A DNA stretch of 64,000 nt from Odoribacter laneus YIT 12061 (GCF_000243215.1 NZ_JH594596.1:2156827-2220826); one strand, 5' to 3'. Shown: positions 8,529 to 16,403, numbered from the stretch's first letter. Notes: a model not told the origin generated them from the letters alone. Made by a program: numbers and translations.

Positions 8529-8757
8529 GGCTATTTTGATTATAAGGAGTTATTGATAGGATTTTAAGTTTTGCCTTTTTCAATTTTTTTATTGTAGCAT
8601 TTAATTTAGAAGGCGACACTGAAATAATTCTTTTACGTGCCGGAGTAACTTCATAGACAATACTAATATTGTCCTTTGTTTTTGTCTCTGCCTCGCGAAG
8701 AGCTTTAATTGCTTCATCGTGTTCTTCCTGGCAATGCTGATGATAAGATTTGTTCAT
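8512..8757 (-). CDS. Small charged phage protein
   Basis: This 81-residue protein begins with a Glu/Lys-rich helix and has a basic middle (PARKRIISVSPSKLNATIKKLKKAKLK). It could bind nucleic acid, but no family is recognised. It lies 15 bases after the ATPase gene and overlaps the next gene, so it is part of the early leftward operon. Confidence 0.5.
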   Translation of the reverse strand: MNKSYHQHCQEEHDEAIKALREAETKTKDNISIVYEVTPARKRIISVSPSKLNATIKKLKKAKLKILSITPYNQNSHENKV

Positions 8758-8772
8758 AATGAAAGTTAGTAG

Positions 8773-9372
8773 TTATGTTTGTATTCTTCTGGAAATTCCT
8801 ATCAGGGGGATAATATTGAACATTTCCTGTCTTCTATCGCGAATAAAATCACCATAGAGGTTTTCTACACCATTGGCATCGAGATTGGTTGTTATAAATG
8901 TTTTAATGCCGAATTCTTGCCATAAGCTGTATCTAACGTGAAGAATATGCTGCATTACATTGATTTGGGTTTTATATCGATATACAGGCACTGGTTCACG
9001 ACCCAATTCATCAAAACCCATATTTATAGCACCATTAGGATAATTATTTTTACCGTAAGTGTATGAATCTAAGCTTGCTCCCTCTGAAAAAGAAGTACAA
9101 ATGTGTGTACAGGAATGTAGTAAAAACCCTTTTCTTTCCCGAATGAGATATTTTGAGAAGATCCGGAGTAAAGTGGATTTACCTGTACCTAAGTTGCCTT
9201 CCAGCCAAATACCTTTTTTGTTATTTAAATGTCCCGGACGATTTGTAAAATAATTAAAAAGATCAGCTACAACCGACCGATTATTGTCGTCTATTATGAA
9301 ACAGGGACAAAGAGAACGTGCAAATTGTATAAATTCATTTTTAATTTTAATAATATCTTCAGGCTTTTCCAT
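8773..9372 (-). CDS. DnaC-like AAA+ ATPase, helicase loader candidate
   Basis: The start chosen is the ATG at 9372 (MEKPEDI), giving 199 residues; a longer frame to 9408 would begin with a basic tail inside the upstream gene. The Walker A motif GNLGTGKST is at about residues 59-67 and a Walker B-like stretch MGFDELGRE at about 120. A probable sensor region (FITTNLD) follows. Such proteins in phages load the replicative helicase, as DnaC does in E. coli. It overlaps the end of the initiator-like gene by 14 bases, the common initiator plus loader order. An alternative is a general DNA-transposition-type ATPase. Confidence 0.75.
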   Translation of the reverse strand: MEKPEDIIKIKNEFIQFARSLCPCFIIDDNNRSVVADLFNYFTNRPGHLNNKKGIWLEGNLGTGKSTLLRIFSKYLIRERKGFLLHSCTHICTSFSEGASLDSYTYGKNNYPNGAINMGFDELGREPVPVYRYKTQINVMQHILHVRYSLWQEFGIKTFITTNLDANGVENLYGDFIRDRRQEMFNIIPLIGISRRIQT

Positions 9373-10054
9373 ATTCCGTCGTTTTAATCGGTTGTTGTGT
9401 TTTTTCATTGGCTTCCCATGTACGAATGGCCGCTTGCCAGTCTTTCATTTTATTTTTGCCAATCATCCAATTTTTTGCAGTGTAATGATTGATAAATTTT
9501 ATAGGATCTATATTATTTTTCCTTTTTAAGCAGTAAGCCTTAACCCGTTCTAAAGTTGGGGGAATGATATTTCTTTCCTTCGGTTCAAGGGGGGATTTAG
9601 GGGGAATATAGTTAATTTTTATTTTATTTTTTTTATTCTTTTCTTTCTTATTAGTATTACGTTCGTTATTCGACAGTAATACATCCGTATAAAGTTTACT
9701 GTTATCACTGTCAAATGAATGCTTTTCCCATCTTGCAGCAATGCTCTGACGTGCCTTTTCGCTTTTTTCCTGTCTCTTTTTTAAGCGTCGAAGCACGGTG
9801 TTGGAATAAAATTTTTCACCTTTGAAAGCAAAGAGTTCAAAATTTTCTATTATGTCTTTAATTGTTTCGTAATCAGAATGTAATTCAAAAGAAATACGTT
9901 CGTATTCTGATCGAAGTATATAACCACCGTTTTCGTATAGCATTTCTACTATACACCAATATGCACCAATTCCTAACAGAGCATATCTCATCATCAACTT
10001 AACCATTTTAGGATCATTGCGAGCATAATAATTATGACTAAAATATTCCATCAT
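9359..10054 (-). CDS. Replication initiator-like protein (DUF4373 / Lin1244-type N-terminus)
   Basis: The first 60 residues (YFSHNYYARNDPKMVKLMMRYALLGIGAYWCIVEMLYENGGYI) match the pattern of the DUF4373, Lin1244/Lin1753-like winged-helix domain found in phage replication proteins. A long Asn/Lys-rich linker follows, then a short helical C-terminal domain with KDWQAAIRTWEAN near the end. The ATG at 10054 (or 10051) is preferred over upstream methionines because it fits the domain start and leaves only a short overlap with the upstream gene. Together with the DnaC-like ATPase it probably starts phage DNA replication. Confidence 0.7.
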   Translation of the reverse strand: MMEYFSHNYYARNDPKMVKLMMRYALLGIGAYWCIVEMLYENGGYILRSEYERISFELHSDYETIKDIIENFELFAFKGEKFYSNTVLRRLKKRQEKSEKARQSIAARWEKHSFDSDNSKLYTDVLLSNNERNTNKKEKNKKNKIKINYIPPKSPLEPKERNIIPPTLERVKAYCLKRKNNIDPIKFINHYTAKNWMIGKNKMKDWQAAIRTWEANEKTQQPIKTTEYGKA

Positions 10055-10349
10055 ATTCTTCTTTATTTTCCGGAGGAATGATTCCATAAACCCGATCCAC
10101 ATAACTTAATGAAGCAAGAAGCTCTAATCGTTCCCGTGAAATTTTTATAGCACCATTTCGTTTGCCAGAAATTTTTAGTGGAGTTATCAGTTTTTCTTTT
10201 ATCCAGAGTTCCACATTTCTCCTTTTGTAAATTTTGTAAGCTTGTTTAAGTGTTAAGAATTTAGGCAAAACACCCGTATCTTCCAGACAACGTTTATATC
10301 CGGCTTCATAAGCTTGTGAAATAAGATTAGTTATATGGTGGGTATCCAT
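10038..10349 (-). CDS. Small phage helix-turn-helix protein
   Basis: This 103-residue protein contains a likely MerR/excisionase-like DNA-binding region: LTLKQAYKIYKRRNVELWIKEKLITPLKI followed by a wing (NGAIKISRERL). Excisionases and early regulators of Bacteroidetes phages often look like this. It lies 4 bases after the 84-aa gene and overlaps the initiator gene by about 17 bases. Whether it controls excision, replication or early transcription cannot be decided from sequence. Confidence 0.6.
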   Translation of the reverse strand: MDTHHITNLISQAYEAGYKRCLEDTGVLPKFLTLKQAYKIYKRRNVELWIKEKLITPLKISGKRNGAIKISRERLELLASLSYVDRVYGIIPPENKEEYDGIF

Positions 10350-10353
10350 TTAT

Positions 10354-10608
10354 TTAATCTTTAAGTTGTGCCTCTAATACAGAAGTTTCTCCCATAGCCC
10401 GCTGTCTTTCTACTGATAGCTTTAATGCTTCATTGTAAATAATTCTATTGAAATAGTTACTATAGGGATTTAATGTTGACGCAACAGCAGAACGTGAAAA
10501 TTGAATTTGATATTGTTCCTTAATTCTTTGAATAATTACATAGAAATCGCCTCTCCGAAGGCAATTCTTTATTTTTTTAATTATTTCTGTATTTTTTTGT
10601 TTGTTCAT
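10354..10608 (-). CDS. First gene of the leftward phage operon, unknown function
   Basis: This 84-residue basic, helical protein is the first gene transcribed leftward from the lysis-lysogeny switch. Its central part (FYVIIQRIKEQYQIQFSRSAVASTLNP) could be a small helix-turn-helix. By position it corresponds to a Cro or early regulator, divergent from the repressor gene. No family is recognised with confidence. Confidence 0.55.
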   Translation of the reverse strand: MNKQKNTEIIKKIKNCLRRGDFYVIIQRIKEQYQIQFSRSAVASTLNPYSNYFNRIIYNEALKLSVERQRAMGETSVLEAQLKD

Positions 10609-10624
10609 ATCTATAAATGTTTAT

Positions 10625-10685
10625 ATTTGTACAAATTTTTATACGAGTATATAATTATTTATTACATAACAAAATAATATGTTAT
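10625..10685. promoter_or_regulatory. Divergent control region with two palindromes (switch operators)
   Basis: The 105 bases between the repressor gene and the divergent early gene hold a perfect 12-bp palindrome ATTTGTACAAAT (10625-10636) and the inverted repeat ATAAC...GTTAT (10666-10685). These are candidate operators for the CI-like repressor. The half-site TTTGTAC reappears in the inverted repeat beside the integrase gene at 12441-12475. Confidence 0.55.
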
Positions 10686-10713
10686 AATTAACCTATTTTA
10701 ACATTATTAATTC

Positions 10714-11064
10714 ATGGATATATCAAATACAACAAAAGACAGGTTGAAAGTTTTTTTGAAGTATAAAAAGCTCACAAACCAAGAGTTTTCGGAAGTGACA
10801 GGGTTGTCAATAAGTTTTATAAATGCACTAAAAGAATCTGATTCTATTGGAAGTTCAGCCTTTAAAAAAATATATATGGCCTTTCCAGATCTTAATCTTT
10901 ATTGGTTGTTAGGTTTTCAAGGACATGAAATGTTAAATGAAAATAATCCAAAGGATTTGTCTAGACTGAAAGAGGAAAATGAGTATTATAAGAATGAATT
11001 GATTAAGAAAGAAGGACAGATTGAAATGCTAATGACATTATTAAATAATAAACAGGAAAAATGA
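10714..11064 (+). CDS. CI-like phage repressor with helix-turn-helix
   Basis: This 116-residue protein has an N-terminal helix-turn-helix (about residues 15-45, LTNQEFSEVTGLSISFINALKES) and a C-terminal coiled coil (SRLKEENEYYKNELIKKEGQIEMLM). It lacks a LexA/S24 protease domain, so induction by self-cleavage is not expected. Its place, divergent from the early operon and next to the integrase, suggests it holds the lysogenic state by binding the intergenic palindromes. The coiled coil probably makes it a dimer. Confidence 0.75.
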   Translation: MDISNTTKDRLKVFLKYKKLTNQEFSEVTGLSISFINALKESDSIGSSAFKKIYMAFPDLNLYWLLGFQGHEMLNENNPKDLSRLKEENEYYKNELIKKEGQIEMLMTLLNNKQEK

Positions 11065-11100
11065 AAAAGGTAAGAGTTATGATGTTCAATTTTAAATTAA

Positions 11101-12405
11101 ATGTTTATGACAACATTCAAAGCAGTAGTACAACATTCGAAAAGGGATCAAGCTAGATTTCAGCTTTACATTCGTATTACGAATAAAAGAATTCCAGATT
11201 ATTTAAAGACAAGTTGGTATGTTACACTTGATAACTTTGATGACAAAGGAAATCTCAAAGATTTGCAATTACAAACTGCAGTTAATTTATTTATTCTGGA
11301 GCTTCAGCAAAAGATCAATAAGAGATTTGGAATAATATGTAATGTAACTGGCAAAGAGATTGTGAAGTATCTGGAGAAAGATTTACAACCAGAACAAATA
11401 GATTTTCTTAAATTTTTTGAAGGTATTATGAATCAAATGATTCACGATAACCAACCTTCGGGCGAAAATTATAAAGCCAGTTTTAATCATTTAAAAAGGT
11501 TTATCAAAAAAGATAAACTTCCAATTGATTTGATTACAGTAAGTTTTTTAAAAAACTTTGAAAAGTATTTATTAAAACAAGCACAAGAGAAAGGATTCAA
11601 AGGTCATAGGTGTGTTTCACTAACGTTGAGTAATGTACGTCATGTATTCAACTTAGCTATGGAGGAGTATAATGACAAAGTGAATGGAATTGAACCCATT
11701 AAACATTATCCTTTTACAGAAATTAGTATAAAAGACCCAATTTGTTCTCGACGTAAATCAATTGGCAGGGAAGAAATCAATAAAATCATTAATTATAATG
11801 GTTTTGTAAATTCCCGTGATAAGCTTGCACAAGATTTTGTCTTATTGTCGATTTGTTTAGCAGGAATAAATGCAGTTGATTTATATACTATGGATTCTTC
11901 GTGTTATGAGAGAGGACGGCTGAATTATAACCGAAGTAAAACAAAGGGTTCAAGAGATGATGAGGCATATATGTCCATTGCAGTAGTAGATGAGGTGAAG
12001 CCATTGTTTGCAAAATATGCAGACGAAAGCGGAAAACGGTTATTTAATTTCTATCAAAGGTACCGTAATAATAAAAATTTTATTAAAGCTGTGAATAAGG
12101 GTCTGAAACATATATGTAAACAATTGGATTTACCATCTTGTACAACATACACCTTCAGGCGTAGCATTGCAGAAATAGCTTCTGATGATTTGTATATATC
12201 AACAAGTGATATAGCCCTTATATTAAATCATGTAAGTGCATTTAAAACTACAATGATCTATACAGGCCGTAGTTTCAAAAAAGTAGACGGAATAGTTAGA
12301 ATGATTCTTAATTGGATACTATATGAGAAGTATACCCCTTTGATACCGCAAAAAAAACAAATAAAGAAAGGAAAAAAATCTACATTACTGGTTTATCATG
12401 CGTAA
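11101..12405 (+). CDS. Tyrosine recombinase, phage integrase
   Basis: This 434-residue protein has the layout of Bacteroidetes phage integrases: an N-terminal arm-binding region, a SAM-like core-binding domain (about 105-200) and a C-terminal catalytic domain (about 215-400). The catalytic Lys region is NRSKTKG, box II is YTFRRS, and the end of the domain is LNHVSAFKTTMIYTG with the expected His and nucleophile Tyr. The place of the first catalytic Arg reads AGINAVDLY, so Asn replaces Arg, and Tyr takes the box II His position. It ends 128 bases from tRNA-Gly and should integrate and excise the phage there. Confidence 0.92.
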   Translation: MFMTTFKAVVQHSKRDQARFQLYIRITNKRIPDYLKTSWYVTLDNFDDKGNLKDLQLQTAVNLFILELQQKINKRFGIICNVTGKEIVKYLEKDLQPEQIDFLKFFEGIMNQMIHDNQPSGENYKASFNHLKRFIKKDKLPIDLITVSFLKNFEKYLLKQAQEKGFKGHRCVSLTLSNVRHVFNLAMEEYNDKVNGIEPIKHYPFTEISIKDPICSRRKSIGREEINKIINYNGFVNSRDKLAQDFVLLSICLAGINAVDLYTMDSSCYERGRLNYNRSKTKGSRDDEAYMSIAVVDEVKPLFAKYADESGKRLFNFYQRYRNNKNFIKAVNKGLKHICKQLDLPSCTTYTFRRSIAEIASDDLYISTSDIALILNHVSAFKTTMIYTGRSFKKVDGIVRMILNWILYEKYTPLIPQKKQIKKGKKSTLLVYHA

Positions 12406-12410
12406 AATCT

Positions 12411-12475
12411 TGTCTAAACATTGTCTAAACATTTCAAGCAATTTGTACACAAAATCCGTGTTCAGGTGTACAAAT
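12411..12475. repeat. Direct and inverted repeats beside the integrase, candidate arm-type att sites
   Basis: An 11-bp unit TGTCTAAACAT is present twice in tandem (12411-12421 and 12422-12432). A perfect 10-bp inverted repeat follows: ATTTGTACAC (12441-12450) and GTGTACAAAT (12466-12475). Between integrase and tRNA this fits arm sites for integrase or excisionase. Confidence 0.5.
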
Positions 12476-12480
12476 GAAAA

Positions 12481-12507
12481 AGAGGTACAGCTTCTTACCA
12501 TACCTCT
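12481..12507 (+). terminator. Hairpin after the integrase gene
   Basis: AGAGGTA (12481-12487) pairs with TACCTCT (12501-12507) with a 13-base loop. No long T-run follows, so it is a weak terminator candidate for the integrase transcript. Confidence 0.35.
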
Positions 12508-12533
12508 AAATTCCTGTTTATTAATTAATTAAG

Positions 12534-12609
12534 TGGAGCGGAAAACGGGACTCAAACCCGCGACCCCCAGCTTGGAAGGCTAGTGCTCTATCGACTGAGC
12601 TATTTCCGC
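12534..12609 (-). tRNA. tRNA-Gly(TCC), prophage attachment target
   Basis: The minus strand folds into a full cloverleaf: acceptor GCGGAAA / TTTCCGC, D-arm GCTC..GAGC, anticodon stem CTAGC/GCTGG with loop CTTCCAA (anticodon TCC, reads GGA) and T-arm with GTTTGAGTC. The CCA end is encoded (TGG at 12534-12536 on the plus strand). Its 3' end faces the prophage, so the att core probably lies within the last tens of bases of this gene. Confidence 0.95.
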
Positions 12610-12729
12610 AAAATAGTAGGTTACCGTTCTACAGAATGGAATCGCCTTGCTTGCCGATCCCCGAGAAGGAACCAAATAAATCTTAAAGAACGAAAAAGAA
12701 ATACTTTCTCTTACTGACTTCAAAATTCG

Positions 12730-12812
12730 TGGGGAGAGCAGGATTCGAACCTACGAAGACATAAGTCAGCAGAGTTACAGTCTGCCCCAGTTGGCCGCTT
12801 TGGTATCTCCCC
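12730..12812 (-). tRNA. tRNA-Tyr(GTA)
   Basis: The minus strand reads GGGGAGA...TCTCCCC with an anticodon stem GCAGA/TCTGC and loop CTGTAAC (anticodon GTA). A long variable arm is present, as expected of bacterial tRNA-Tyr. The CCA end is not encoded. It lies 120 bases upstream of tRNA-Gly on the same strand and may share its transcript. Confidence 0.95.
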
Positions 12813-13602
12813 CTCCGCTCAAAGAACTTTTGCTTTTTGCGCTTGCAAAGATATACAGTTTTACAAAAAAAACAAAGATTTCTCTAATAAAAATGCAAAG
12901 GGATACGCTCTCCAGAAAAATAGCTACTTAAAAATCTTTTCTCCCGCTTTTCCTAACCGCCGATCCGTTCGAAAAATTCCTCAAACATTGTTTTCCTCTT
13001 TTGTATCCCCTCTCCTTCCAACTAGTAAAATTCACTAAAACGCCTTCCATTAAATAGATGCCAATCTATCGTCTTTAAGTTTAGCCCGATCGTCATTCGC
13101 CCCACACAAAATTATTCAATAAAGCTTTTTTCCAAACAACAAACCAATCCCTCCGATTCTCCTCCCATTTTTCCAAAGAATACGCATGCTGAAGAGAAAA
13201 CTGGTAAAATAAAATCATAGCCTTCCCTCACCTTCCCTGTCGTCCCCCAATGGTAAATTTAGTCGGATACTGTCCCAGTATGCCAGCGTAAACCCTATCA
13301 TATCGCGGACAGAGTCCGCTTTCCATGTTTCCCGCTTAATCAGCCACTTCTCCGTAAAAAATATCGGCAGTTTCCAAAAACAATTTTTCTTTACTTCCGA
13401 AATAAGGATACAACACTCTCGTGCAATACCGATAGTTTGACAAACAGCTGTCATAAACAATCCCTCCTACCCTCTCTCTCCTAACAAAGTAAATATATGC
13501 TGTAAACTAAAAAACGTCGTAGGCATAATTGAACATTTGTCTTTCAGAGATAGACAGGAAAATTTAATCTGCCAAGAAGGAGACATTTAAGCAAATCTCT
13601 CG
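12813..13602. other. Intergenic region with no clear gene
   Basis: Apart from a doubtful 81-codon frame at 13215-13460, nothing recognisable lies in these 790 bases. The first part is C/T-rich on the plus strand. The tRNA-Tyr promoter should lie here, reading leftward, but I cannot place it with confidence. Confidence 0.5.
13215..13460 (-). CDS. Doubtful small open reading frame
   Basis: An 81-residue frame with a Cys- and Trp-rich composition. No family, signal peptide or clear ribosome-binding context is seen, and no related frame is nearby. It could be chance or a gene remnant. It is listed because it is the only sizeable frame in an 800-base gap. Confidence 0.2.
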   Translation of the reverse strand: MFMTAVCQTIGIARECCILISEVKKNCFWKLPIFFTEKWLIKRETWKADSVRDMIGFTLAYWDSIRLNLPLGDDREGEGRL

Positions 13603-13610
13603 TATATTTG
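13603..13610 (+). promoter_or_regulatory. -7 box for the amino-acid symporter gene
   Basis: TATATTTG matches the Bacteroidetes -7 consensus TAnnTTTG and lies 27 bases before the ATG at 13638. No good -33 TTTG is seen. Confidence 0.55.
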
Positions 13611-13637
13611 TAAAAATGAAGTGAAAAAAGACAAATT

Positions 13638-15041
13638 ATGCAAGAATCGCTCAATAATTGGGTTATTTTAATCAACGACTGGATATGGACTTTTTTGATC
13701 ATCCTCCCCTTAATTTGTACGGGTTTGTATTTTACTTTCCGTTCACACTTCATTCAATTCCGGAAAATAAAAGAAATGTCACGGCTGCTTGTAGAAGGAG
13801 TCGCTGGAAATAACAATAAAAATGCAGTTTCTTCTTTCCAGGCTTTTTGTATTGCCACAGCTTCCCGGGTAGGAACAGGTAATTTAGCAGGAGTCGCCAC
13901 GGCATTGGCTTTGGGAGGAGCGGGCGCAGTATTCTGGATGTGGCTGATCGCTTTAATCGGCTCTGCCTCCGCTTTTGTCGAATCAACTTTAGCGCAAATC
14001 TATAAAGAAAAAGGAAAGAAATCTTATATCGGAGGACCGGCTTTTTATATGAAAAAGGGGTTAAAGCAGAAATGGATGGGTACTCTTTTTGCCGCCATCA
14101 TTATGGTCACTTTCGGCATGGTGTTCAATTCGGTACAAGCCAATACCATATCTTTGGCATTTCAGGAAGCCTTGGGCGTAAGCCGGCTGTGGCTGGCTAT
14201 TTTACTTACTTTTTTCACAGTTCTGACCATATTCGGAGGGATTCACCGGATAGCCAAAGTTTCAGGAATTATCGTACCTATCATGGCGATTGCCTATATT
14301 CTGGTAGCCTTTTTTATTCTGATCACTCATCTGCCAGCCATCCCCTCCCTCATTCGTCATATTTTCGCCAACGCTTTCGGCTTTGAACAGATTTTAGGTG
14401 GCGGAATCGGAGCAACCATTATGCAAGGAGTAAGACGGGGACTTTTCTCCAATGAGGCCGGGATGGGATCTGCCCCGAATGCTGCGGCAACAGCCTCTGT
14501 TTCCCACCCGGTAAAACAAGGTTTGATTCAGGCTCTCAGTGTCTTTACTGACACGCTAGTGATCTGTAGTTGTACGGCTTTTATCATCTTACTTTCAGAT
14601 ATACCCTTGGACGGAAGTTTAAAAGGCATTCAATTGACACAAGCCGCTTTAACCGGAGAAATCGGAATATTCGGAAAATATTTCATCGCCTTCTGTATTC
14701 TGCTATTCGCTTTCAGTTCTATCGTTGGAAATTACTCCTATTGCGAAACAAATCTTTTCTTTATCAGCTCTAAACCGGTTTATCTCCAACTTTACCGGAT
14801 CGGAGTCGGAGCCATGGTATTGTTCGGATCCCTCGCCGGGTTGGATCTGGTATGGAACCTGGCCGATCTGTTTATGGCAATAATGACTCTGACCAACCTG
14901 ATTGCCATTCTACTTCTGGGGAAAATTGCCTTTAAAGCCTTAGCCGATTACAATCGCCAAAAAAAGGCAGGTATAAAAAGCCCGGTCTTTAAATCCGCCT
15001 CCATTCCGGAACTCGATGAAGAAGTTACGGAATGGAAATAA
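13638..15041 (+). CDS. Sodium:alanine/glycine symporter family protein (AGCS)
   Basis: This 467-residue inner-membrane protein has about ten or eleven hydrophobic segments. It carries features of the alanine or glycine:cation symporter family (AlsT/AgcS): an N-terminal FRSHFIQF segment, SSFQAFCIATASRVGTGNLAGVA, and GVRRGLFSNEAGMGSAPNAAATA. Such carriers take up alanine, glycine or related amino acids with Na+. Length fits the family. It stands alone with its own upstream -7 box; the next gene, ridA, has a separate box. The amino acid carried cannot be set from sequence. Confidence 0.92.
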   Translation: MQESLNNWVILINDWIWTFLIILPLICTGLYFTFRSHFIQFRKIKEMSRLLVEGVAGNNNKNAVSSFQAFCIATASRVGTGNLAGVATALALGGAGAVFWMWLIALIGSASAFVESTLAQIYKEKGKKSYIGGPAFYMKKGLKQKWMGTLFAAIIMVTFGMVFNSVQANTISLAFQEALGVSRLWLAILLTFFTVLTIFGGIHRIAKVSGIIVPIMAIAYILVAFFILITHLPAIPSLIRHIFANAFGFEQILGGGIGATIMQGVRRGLFSNEAGMGSAPNAAATASVSHPVKQGLIQALSVFTDTLVICSCTAFIILLSDIPLDGSLKGIQLTQAALTGEIGIFGKYFIAFCILLFAFSSIVGNYSYCETNLFFISSKPVYLQLYRIGVGAMVLFGSLAGLDLVWNLADLFMAIMTLTNLIAILLLGKIAFKALADYNRQKKAGIKSPVFKSASIPELDEEVTEWK

Positions 15042-15062
15042 AAATTTCCCCGTATATTTTTA

Positions 15063-15070
15063 TAAATTTG
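15063..15070 (+). promoter_or_regulatory. -7 box for ridA
   Basis: TAAATTTG lies 40 bases upstream of the ridA ATG at 15111 and fits TAnnTTTG. Confidence 0.55.
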
Positions 15071-15110
15071 CCTGACGAATCATTAATAAAGATTTTCATT
15101 TTTAAATGTC

Positions 15111-15488
15111 ATGAAAAAAATCATCAATTCTCCCAAAGCACCGAAAGCAATCGGTCCTTACAGCCAAGCTGTAGAAGTAAACGGAACCCTCTATATCAGC
15201 GGTCAATTGCCCGTCGATGTAAATACCGGTAAATTCGTAGAAGGCGGCATCAAAGAACAAACAGAACAAGCCCTGAAAAATATCGGTTATATCCTGGAAG
15301 AAGCCGGTTACTCCTTTGAAAACGTAGTAAAATCGACTTGCTTATTAAGCGATATCAGTGATTTTGCAGCGATGAATGAAGTTTATGCCCGGTATTATAA
15401 AACCGATTGTCCTGCCCGCGCAGCCTTTGCTGTAAAATCTCTCCCGATGGGGGCCTTAGTGGAAATCGAAACAATAGCAGCCAAATAA
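15111..15488 (+). CDS. ridA: RidA family reactive-intermediate deaminase
   Basis: This 125-residue protein is a full-length RidA/YjgF/UK114 member: it opens with KKIINSPKAPKAIGPYSQAVEVNGTLYISGQ and contains CPARAAF with the Arg that binds the substrate carboxylate, and a C-terminal VEIETIAAK. RidA trimers hydrolyse reactive 2-aminoacrylate and related enamines/imines to ketoacids, protecting PLP enzymes. It stands 69 bases after the symporter gene but has its own promoter box and a strong terminator. The placement may be linked to serine or threonine breakdown but no such gene is adjacent. Confidence 0.95.
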   Translation: MKKIINSPKAPKAIGPYSQAVEVNGTLYISGQLPVDVNTGKFVEGGIKEQTEQALKNIGYILEEAGYSFENVVKSTCLLSDISDFAAMNEVYARYYKTDCPARAAFAVKSLPMGALVEIETIAAK

Positions 15489-15493
15489 GCACC

Positions 15494-15548
15494 CCGGCTA
15501 AAAGGGAAGGTCTGTAAAGCTCCTTTTCAGACCTTCCCTTTTTGCCGG
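15494..15548 (+). terminator. Strong terminator after ridA
   Basis: A 14-bp stem (15501-15514 with 15528-15541) extends outward through CCGGC/GCCGG. The 3' arm ends in CCCTTTTT. It works on the plus strand just after the ridA stop. Confidence 0.8.
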
Positions 15549-15690
15549 AAATACTCGTTCTACTATTTCTTCTCTGAAAATTTCAGAGAAACGTTTATCC
15601 CTTACAGACTTACAAGGAAAAATACCCAAACAGGTATGCCGAAAAGGGAGATTTTATTGAAAAAAACTATAATCTTATAAAAAATAAAGA

Positions 15691-15722
15691 TTTGTTTTAT
15701 CAATAGAATCCTCGTATACTTG
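15691..15722 (+). promoter_or_regulatory. Rubrerythrin promoter (-33 TTTG, -7 TATACTTG)
   Basis: TTTG at 15691-15694 and TATACTTG at 15715-15722 are 20 bases apart, the arrangement of Bacteroidetes primary-sigma promoters. It supports the rubrerythrin start at 15774 over an upstream in-frame codon at 15741. Confidence 0.7.
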
Positions 15723-15773
15723 TAGTGTCAATAAAGAGGTGTGTCTGAAATCATTTATATCAATAATCGAACT

Positions 15774-16346
15774 ATGAGTATCAAAGGAACTAAAACAGAA
15801 CAAAACCTGTTAAAATCATTTGCAGGTGAATCACAAGCCCGGAGTCGTTATACCTTTTTCGCCAGTGTAGCTAAAAAAGAAGGATTTGAACAAATTGCGG
15901 GCGTCTTTATGGAAACGGCCGAACAGGAAAAAGAACATGCTAAAAAGTTCTTCAAATACCTTGAAGGAGGTATGGTGGAAATTACCGCCTGCTACCCTGC
16001 CGGAGTCATCGGTACGACAGCAGAAAATCTGAAAGCCGCTGCTGAAGGAGAAAATGAAGAATGGGCCGATTTATACCCGGAATTTGCCCGCATAGCTCAA
16101 GAAGAAGGTTTTCCTCAGATAGCCAATACTTTCAAGCAAATCGCTAAAGTAGAAGCAGAACATGAGGCCCGTTACCGGACACTATTAGGTCGCGTAACGG
16201 AAGGCAAAGTATTCGAGCGCGAAGAAGAAATAGAATGGCAATGCCGGAATTGTGGTTACGTTATCAAAGGCAAAAAAGCTCCGCTGAAGTGCCCGGCATG
16301 CGAGCATCCTCAAGCGTATTTTGAACCGAAGAAGAATAATTATTAA
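15774..16346 (+). CDS. rbr: Rubrerythrin
   Basis: From the ATG at 15774 (MSIKGTKTEQNLLKSFAGESQARSRY, the standard family start) the protein has 190 residues. The N-terminal four-helix domain carries the diiron ligands in ESQARSRY, ETAEQEKEH and EAEHEARY. The C-terminal rubredoxin-like domain has two Cys pairs (CRNCG and CPACEH). Rubrerythrin reduces hydrogen peroxide with electrons from NADH-dependent partners and protects anaerobes from oxygen. It is a single-gene unit with a clear promoter and a bidirectional terminator shared with the convergent CDF gene. Confidence 0.96.
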   Translation: MSIKGTKTEQNLLKSFAGESQARSRYTFFASVAKKEGFEQIAGVFMETAEQEKEHAKKFFKYLEGGMVEITACYPAGVIGTTAENLKAAAEGENEEWADLYPEFARIAQEEGFPQIANTFKQIAKVEAEHEARYRTLLGRVTEGKVFEREEEIEWQCRNCGYVIKGKKAPLKCPACEHPQAYFEPKKNNY

Positions 16347-16364
16347 TCCTTGGTTTATAAAATA

Positions 16365-16403
16365 TTTCCCCGGTAATCGTTTCAAATTTTTACCGGGGGA
16401 AAT
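16365..16403. terminator. Bidirectional terminator between rubrerythrin and the CDF gene
   Basis: TTTCCCCGGTAA pairs with TTACCGGGGGAAA with one bulged G. The hairpin sits between convergent genes with A/T runs on both sides. Confidence 0.7.

Larger units (their letters stand above)
1..12609. mobile_element. Right part of a prophage integrated at tRNA-Gly
   Basis: This block holds a lysis cassette, a portal protein, replication genes, a CI-like repressor and a tyrosine integrase whose gene ends 128 bases from the 3' end of a tRNA-Gly gene. That is the usual arrangement for integration into a tRNA 3' end. The block is clearly more AT-rich than the chromosome to its right; one sampled line (7081-7140) has 17 G or C in 60. 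The left end lies outside the window, so terminase, capsid and most tail genes are not seen. Two gene blocks converge at about 2350-2977. The phage looks complete in what is visible, with no broken genes. The portal is of the large podovirus type (P22-like or crAss-like), which is an inference from sequence pattern. Confidence 0.9.

Noticed and set aside
9059..9529. Rightward frames opposite the helicase loader and initiator genes
   Set aside because: They lie entirely opposite well-supported genes with Walker motifs and have no independent features.
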